Part shown: one piece after another, positions 60,355 through 64,000 of the stretch
Layout of the letters: every line of letters starts with the position of its first letter
Numbering within the stretch: position 1 is the first letter of the stretch
From: Pseudomonadota bacterium
GTDB taxonomy: Bacteria > Pseudomonadota > Gammaproteobacteria > Steroidobacterales > Steroidobacteraceae
Assembly: GCA_016720075.1 (NCBI GenBank)
Contig: JADJXW010000004.1
Coordinates: forward strand, 1 to 64,000
DNA length: 64,000 nucleotides
Direction: 5' to 3'
Position numbers and translations under genes: made by a program
The notes under the pieces: model-generated
Database searches by the model: none
Seen by the model: only the letters and a program-made list of their open reading frames with translations
What the model was told of the DNA's origin: nothing

Positions 60355-61222
60355 CGACTTCTCCAGCGCCGGTCCGCCCGGCGCGGCCGGCAATGTAGCA
60401 GACCACCCCACCGTCGCGGGACTGCTCGACGCCGCGCGCGCGCGCGGCATCGCGCGGCTGGATGCCGAGGTGCTGCTGTCGGCTCTATCGGGCCTTGGGC
60501 GCGCCCAGCTCATTGCCTTTGGCGAACGCCCGGTCGACGCGCTGACCAGCGCGATGGTCGAAGTGGGCCTGGAGCGGCTGGCCGCGGGCGAACCGCTGGC
60601 CTACATCACCGGCACCAAGGAATTCTGGTCGCTGCCGCTGGTGGTCACGCGGGATGTGCTGATTCCCCGGCCCGACACCGAACTGCTGGTGGAGCGGTGC
60701 CTCGCGCTGCTGCCCGACGCGCCGCAACAGGTTGCCGACCTCGGCACGGGTTCCGGCGCCATTGCACTGGCACTGGCCCGCGAGCGGCCGGCCTGGCGCA
60801 TTGTCGCCACTGACGCGTCACCCGCGGCGCTCGAGGTGGCCGCCGTCAATCGCCAGCGCCTGAACCTGGGCAATGTGGAACTGCGGGCAGGCCACTGGTG
60901 CGCCGCGCTGCCCGACTCGGGCTTCGACGCCATTCTCAGCAACCCGCCCTACATCGCCGAAGACGATGCGGCGCTGGCTGGGCTGGGCCATGAGCCGCGC
61001 GGGGCGCTGGTGGCCGGCGAGCAGGGATTCGCGGACCTGCTGCAGATCGCCGGCAGCGCGCGCGCGCGCCTTCGGCCCGGCGGCGCGCTGCTGCTCGAAC
61101 ACGGCTCGACGCAGGCCCCCCGGCTGCGCGAGGCGCTTGTCGCGATGGGCTTTGTTCGCGTAGCCTCGCTGCGCGATCTGGCTGGCCACGAACGCGTCAC
61201 CGAAGCATTTTCCCCCACCTGA
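60347..61222 (+). CDS. prmC: release factor glutamine methyltransferase PrmC (HemK)
   Basis: 291 residues from TTG 60347, with GGAGGA seven bases upstream; no ATG or GTG fits. SAM motif VADLGTGSGAIALALA and catalytic NPPY in ILSNPPYIAEDDAAL are clear. Upstream are AGEPLAYITGTKEFWSLPLV and VLIPRPDTELLVERCLALLP. It methylates the GGQ glutamine of RF1 and RF2. Confidence 0.94.
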   Translation: MSNDFSSAGPPGAAGNVADHPTVAGLLDAARARGIARLDAEVLLSALSGLGRAQLIAFGERPVDALTSAMVEVGLERLAAGEPLAYITGTKEFWSLPLVVTRDVLIPRPDTELLVERCLALLPDAPQQVADLGTGSGAIALALARERPAWRIVATDASPAALEVAAVNRQRLNLGNVELRAGHWCAALPDSGFDAILSNPPYIAEDDAALAGLGHEPRGALVAGEQGFADLLQIAGSARARLRPGGALLLEHGSTQAPRLREALVAMGFVRVASLRDLAGHERVTEAFSPT

Positions 61223-61238
61223 TTACTGGAAATCACAC

Positions 61239-61728
61239 ATGGTCCGTTTTGAAACCTCGCTGGGCTCCTTCACGATCGAACTGGACGCCGCCAAGGCGCC
61301 GGTCACGGCGCAGAACTTCCTCGCCTATGTCGATGACGGCTTCTTCGATGGACTCATCTTCCACCGCGTGATCCCCGGGTTCATGGTGCAGGGCGGCGGC
61401 ATGCTGCCTGACATGTCCCAGAAGTCGGGCAAGGCGCCCATCGCTCGAGGCCAGCAGCGGCCTGAAGAACCTGCGCGGCACCGTGGCGATGGCGCGCACC
61501 AATGACCCGCACTCGGCGACCTCGCAGTTCTTCATCAATGTGGTCGACAACGATTTCCTCAATGCCGGACCGGGCAATGATGGCTATGCCGTCTTCGGCA
61601 AGGTGGTCGAGGGCCTGGACATCGTCGACCGCATCGCGAAAGAGCGCACCGGCCGTCGCAAGGGACACGACGACGTGCCCGTGACGGACGTGGTCATCAC
61701 CACCGCGCGGCGCGTGGAAAAAGCCTGA
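61239..61728 (+). pseudogene. ppiB: peptidyl-prolyl cis-trans isomerase (cyclophilin), frameshifted
   Basis: Frame one gives VRFETSLGSFTIELDAAKAP, FFDGLIFHRVIPGFMVQGGG up to GKAPI. A second frame resumes at LEASSGLKNLRGTVAMARTN, DPHSATSQFFINVVDNDFLN and ends VVITTARRVEKA. Together they are a normal cyclophilin B of about 163 residues. The break is at about 61441-61445. Two bases seem lost, most simply one GC from a GCGC repeat. It starts 16 bp after prmC. Confidence 0.85.
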
Positions 61729-61772
61729 TCCGCAGGCTGCTGCGGCTGGCGCTGACAACGGCACTGGCAGCC

Positions 61773-62423
61773 GTGCTGCTGTCGGTGCTCGCGGTGCTGC
61801 TGCTGCGTTTCGTGAATCCCTGGACCTCGGCCTTCATGGTCGACGCGCGCATCGCCTCGTGGTTCGACGACGACCCGAGGCCGTGGCGCCTGCAGCACAC
61901 CTGGCGCGACTACGGGCAGATCTCCCGCCAGTTGCCGCTGGCCGTGGTTGCCTCGGAAGACCAGCGCTTCCCGACGCATCGCGGCTTCGACATGAAGCAG
62001 ATCAGGATGGCGATGGACGAAGCCCAGCGCGGACGACGGGCCCGCGGCGCCAGCACCATTTCGCAGCAGGTGGCCAAGAACCTGTTCCTGTGGAACGGCC
62101 GCAGCTGGGTGCGCAAGGGCCTGGAGGCCTGGTTCACGCTGCTGATCGAGACGCTGTGGCCGAAGCAGCGCATCCTCGAGGTGTACGTGAACATCGCGCA
62201 GTTCGGCCGCGGCATCTATGGCGCGGAGGCAGCCGCGCAGGCCTTCTACCGCAAACCCGCTTCACGCCTCACGCGCGAACAAGCCGCGCGACTCGCCGCG
62301 GTGCTGCCCAACCCCGTGCGGATGCGCGCCGACCGGCCGAGCACGTATGTGCAACGCCGCCAGCGCGAGATCGCCGGGCAGATGGCCGCGCTGGGCGGAA
62401 CGAGCTATCTGGCCGGACTGTAG
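61773..62423 (+). CDS. mtgA: monofunctional peptidoglycan glycosyltransferase MtgA
   Basis: 216 residues from GTG 61773; the hydrophobic stretch continues upstream in frame (LLRLALTTALAAV) and translation may begin at the CTG overlapping the ppiB stop at 61725. One membrane helix, then glycosyltransferase family 51 motifs: VVASEDQRFPTHRGFD with the catalytic Glu, RGASTISQQVAKNLFLW, ILEVYVNIAQFGRGIYGAEA. It polymerises lipid II. Confidence 0.93.
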   Translation: MLLSVLAVLLLRFVNPWTSAFMVDARIASWFDDDPRPWRLQHTWRDYGQISRQLPLAVVASEDQRFPTHRGFDMKQIRMAMDEAQRGRRARGASTISQQVAKNLFLWNGRSWVRKGLEAWFTLLIETLWPKQRILEVYVNIAQFGRGIYGAEAAAQAFYRKPASRLTREQAARLAAVLPNPVRMRADRPSTYVQRRQREIAGQMAALGGTSYLAGL

Positions 62424-62451
62424 ACGGCGCGACGCGACCCAACCGGTCAGT

Positions 62452-63351
62452 TCAGAGCCGCACCGCCCTGGCCGGCCGGCAGCCTTGCGCAAACAGGCGC
62501 TGCGCATCCACCCCGTCGAATCGATAGGGACGCTGGCAGAACTCGCAGGTCACCGTGACGGCGCCCTGCTCGGCGATGATGGAGTCCACCTCGGCAGCAC
62601 CCAGGCCGCGCAACATGGATGCCACGCGCTCGCGGCTGCAGCGGCATGCAAAGCGCACGGGCTCGCCATCGAACAGCCGCAGGTCGTGCGATCCGAACAG
62701 CCGGCGCAGCAGTTCGGCCGGCTCCGTGGCGAGCAACTCGTCCCCGCCCAGCGTGCCGAGCAGCGCGGTCGCCTCTTCCCACACATCCTGCACGGCGGCC
62801 GCGGCGCCCTCGCCCTGCGATTCGGGCGTGGGCAGCTTCTGCAGCAGCAGCCCGGCGGCGCCTTCGGCATTGGCGGCCAGCACGATCATTGTTGGCAGCT
62901 GCTCCGATACGGCGAAATAGCGCTCCAGGCACTGGGCCAGCGACTGGCCATCCAGCGGCACGATGCCCTGCCAGGCAGTGACGCCACCGCCCTGTTCCAC
63001 GCTGACCACCAGGCGGCCGCCCACCACCAGCTCGGCGAATGCCTCACCGCCAGTTGCGCCTTCGGCAACGTGCGCCACGCCGCGCAGCGTGCGCTCATCC
63101 GTGGCCTGCGCCACCAGCATCGACACCGGGCCCGAGCTGCCTTCCAGCTGCAGTGTCAGCGTGCCCTTGAATTTCAGCGAGGCGCTGAACAGCGCAACGG
63201 CGGCCAGCGATTCGCCCAGCAGCGCGAGCGCGGGCGCGGGCAGGTGCTGGTGCTCGCGTGCCTCGATCCACGCGCGCGACAGCCGCACCCAGTGGCCGCG
63301 CAGCGGGGCGCTCTCGAACAGGAAGCGCCGCAGCAGATCCGCTTCGATCAA
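62452..63351 (-). CDS. hslO: redox-regulated chaperone Hsp33
   Basis: 299 residues from TTG 63351, overlapping the gatB stop as TTGA. The core has DLLRRFLFESAPLRGHWVRL, HVAEGATGGEAFAELVVGGR, GQSLAQCLERYFAVSEQLPT. The zinc switch CRC and CEFC (FACRCSRERV; TVTCEFCQRPYRF) is complete. It holds unfolded proteins under oxidative stress. Coupled to gatB. Confidence 0.93.
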   Translation of the reverse strand: MIEADLLRRFLFESAPLRGHWVRLSRAWIEAREHQHLPAPALALLGESLAAVALFSASLKFKGTLTLQLEGSSGPVSMLVAQATDERTLRGVAHVAEGATGGEAFAELVVGGRLVVSVEQGGGVTAWQGIVPLDGQSLAQCLERYFAVSEQLPTMIVLAANAEGAAGLLLQKLPTPESQGEGAAAAVQDVWEEATALLGTLGGDELLATEPAELLRRLFGSHDLRLFDGEPVRFACRCSRERVASMLRGLGAAEVDSIIAEQGAVTVTCEFCQRPYRFDGVDAQRLFAQGCRPARAVRL

Positions 63352-64000
63352 GGGGTCAGTTTCTTCTTCAGCAGGTCGTTGAGCAGGGCCGGGTTGGCCT
63401 TGCCGCCGGTGGCCTTCATCGTCTGGCCGACGAAGAAGCCGAAGAGCTTGTCCTTGCCCGAACGGTAGTCGGCGAGCTGCTTCGGATTGGCGGCAATCAC
63501 CTCGTCGATCACCTTCTCGATGGCGCCACTGTCGGTGATCTGCTTGAGACCGCGGGCCTCGATGACCGCATCGGCATCGCTGCCATCGGCCCACATCACC
63601 TCGAACACTTCCTTGGCCATCTTGCCCGAGATGGTGTCGTCGACGATGCGCGCCAGCAGCCCACCCAGCTGCGCGGCAGTCAGCCGGCTTTGCGCGACCT
63701 CGAGGCCATCCCTGTTGAGGAAAGCCGAGTAATCGCCCATCACCCAGTTGGCGGCGAGCTTGGCATCGGTGGGCACGGCCGCCACCACGTCCTCGTAGAA
63801 CGCGGCCATTTCGCGACTGGCGGTGAGCAGCTGCGCGTCGTAGGCCGTCAGCCCGTGCTGCTGCTGGAAGCGCGCGGCCTTCTGGTCGGGCAGCTCCGGC
63901 AATCGCGCTCGCAGGCCTTCGATGAAGACTTCATCGAGCACCACCGGCAGCAGGTCCGGATCCGGGAAGTAGCGGTAGTCGTTCGCCTCTTCCTTCGAGC
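63348..64000 (-). CDS. gatB: Asp-tRNA(Asn)/Glu-tRNA(Gln) amidotransferase subunit B (C-terminal part; 5' end beyond right edge)
   Basis: The minus-strand frame is open from the right edge. EEANDYRYFPDPDLLPVVLD, then FIEGLRARLPELPDQKAARF, are the end of the catalytic cradle. The helical and YqeY-like tail follows with VMGDYSAFLNRDGLEV, DGSDADAVIEARGLKQITDS and FGFFVGQTMKATGGKANPAL, ending LKKKLTP. GatCAB makes Gln-tRNA or Asn-tRNA by transamidation. Confidence 0.95.
   Translation of the reverse strand, partial: SKEEANDYRYFPDPDLLPVVLDEVFIEGLRARLPELPDQKAARFQQQHGLTAYDAQLLTASREMAAFYEDVVAAVPTDAKLAANWVMGDYSAFLNRDGLEVAQSRLTAAQLGGLLARIVDDTISGKMAKEVFEVMWADGSDADAVIEARGLKQITDSGAIEKVIDEVIAANPKQLADYRSGKDKLFGFFVGQTMKATGGKANPALLNDLLKKKLTP

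Overview
The window is chromosomal DNA of a motile, high-GC Gammaproteobacterium. Gene order matches the Xanthomonadales/Nevskiales/Steroidobacter side of the class: a long fli-flh-mot block with motC/motD, flhF/flhG and a DUF2802 gene, an atypical PilZ gene beside the fliC-fliD-fliS group, and the gammaproteobacterial string lolB-ispE-tRNA-prs-rplY-pth-ychF. Two very large TonB-dependent receptors fit an oligotrophic, substrate-scavenging relative of Steroidobacter. The lineage is inferred from gene order and protein style, not from a search.

Layout. Positions 1-37,620 are almost entirely flagellar. Reading on the minus strand from 35,672 to 1, the order is flgBCDEFGHIJKL (rod, hook, junction), fliC-flaG-fliD-fliS-fliT (filament and chaperones), a PilZ-like gene, the enhancer-binding regulators fleQ and flrC, fliEFHIJK (MS ring, export ATPase, hook length), fliL-N-O-P-Q-R-flhB-flhA (export gate), flhF-flhG-fliA (number, placement, sigma-28), motC-motD (stator) and a HDOD/DUF2802/HDOD group. 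flgA-flgM-flgN run the other way. Regulation is readable: sigma-54 sites (TGGCAC-N5-TTGC type) precede fliL, flrC, flgB, flgA and probably the DUF2802 gene. Sigma-28 sites (TCAAG/TAAAG, 11-bp spacer, GCCGWTAW) precede fliC, flgK, fliS and flgM. GTGAC/GTCAC palindromes lie near fleQ, flrC and between flgB and flgA. This gives the usual hierarchy FleQ/sigma-54, then FlrC/sigma-54, then FliA/sigma-28 held by FlgM.

The striking feature is what is absent or broken. fliG is missing between fliF and fliH, fliM between fliL and fliN, and cheY/cheZ/cheA/cheB between fliA and motC. flrB/fleS is missing, and both FleQ and FlrC lack their N-terminal receiver or receiver-like domain. fliA has lost its central part (most of region 2 through region 3), and motC is frameshifted. 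Outside the flagellar block rplY and ppiB carry small frameshifts and a LysE/RhtB exporter gene has an internal deletion. Either this genome is losing a switchable, chemotaxis-controlled flagellum, or the assembly has lost pieces. Intact sigma-28 promoters and otherwise intact structural genes argue that at least the fliA lesion is recent or artefactual.

Positions 37,646-64,000 are housekeeping and accessory genes: ychF, pth, rplY, prs; a secreted unknown; two TonB receptors flanking an ABC-2 exporter pair; tRNA-Gln(UUG); ispE, lolB, a TPR lipoprotein; prfA; a short-chain dehydrogenase with an export signal; a MocR-type regulator divergent from a broken LysE gene and a class V aminotransferase; a membrane protein; prmC; ppiB; mtgA; hslO; and the 3' part of gatB at the right edge. 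No CRISPR array, insertion sequence or phage was seen, and no gap above 300 bp lacks a gene.
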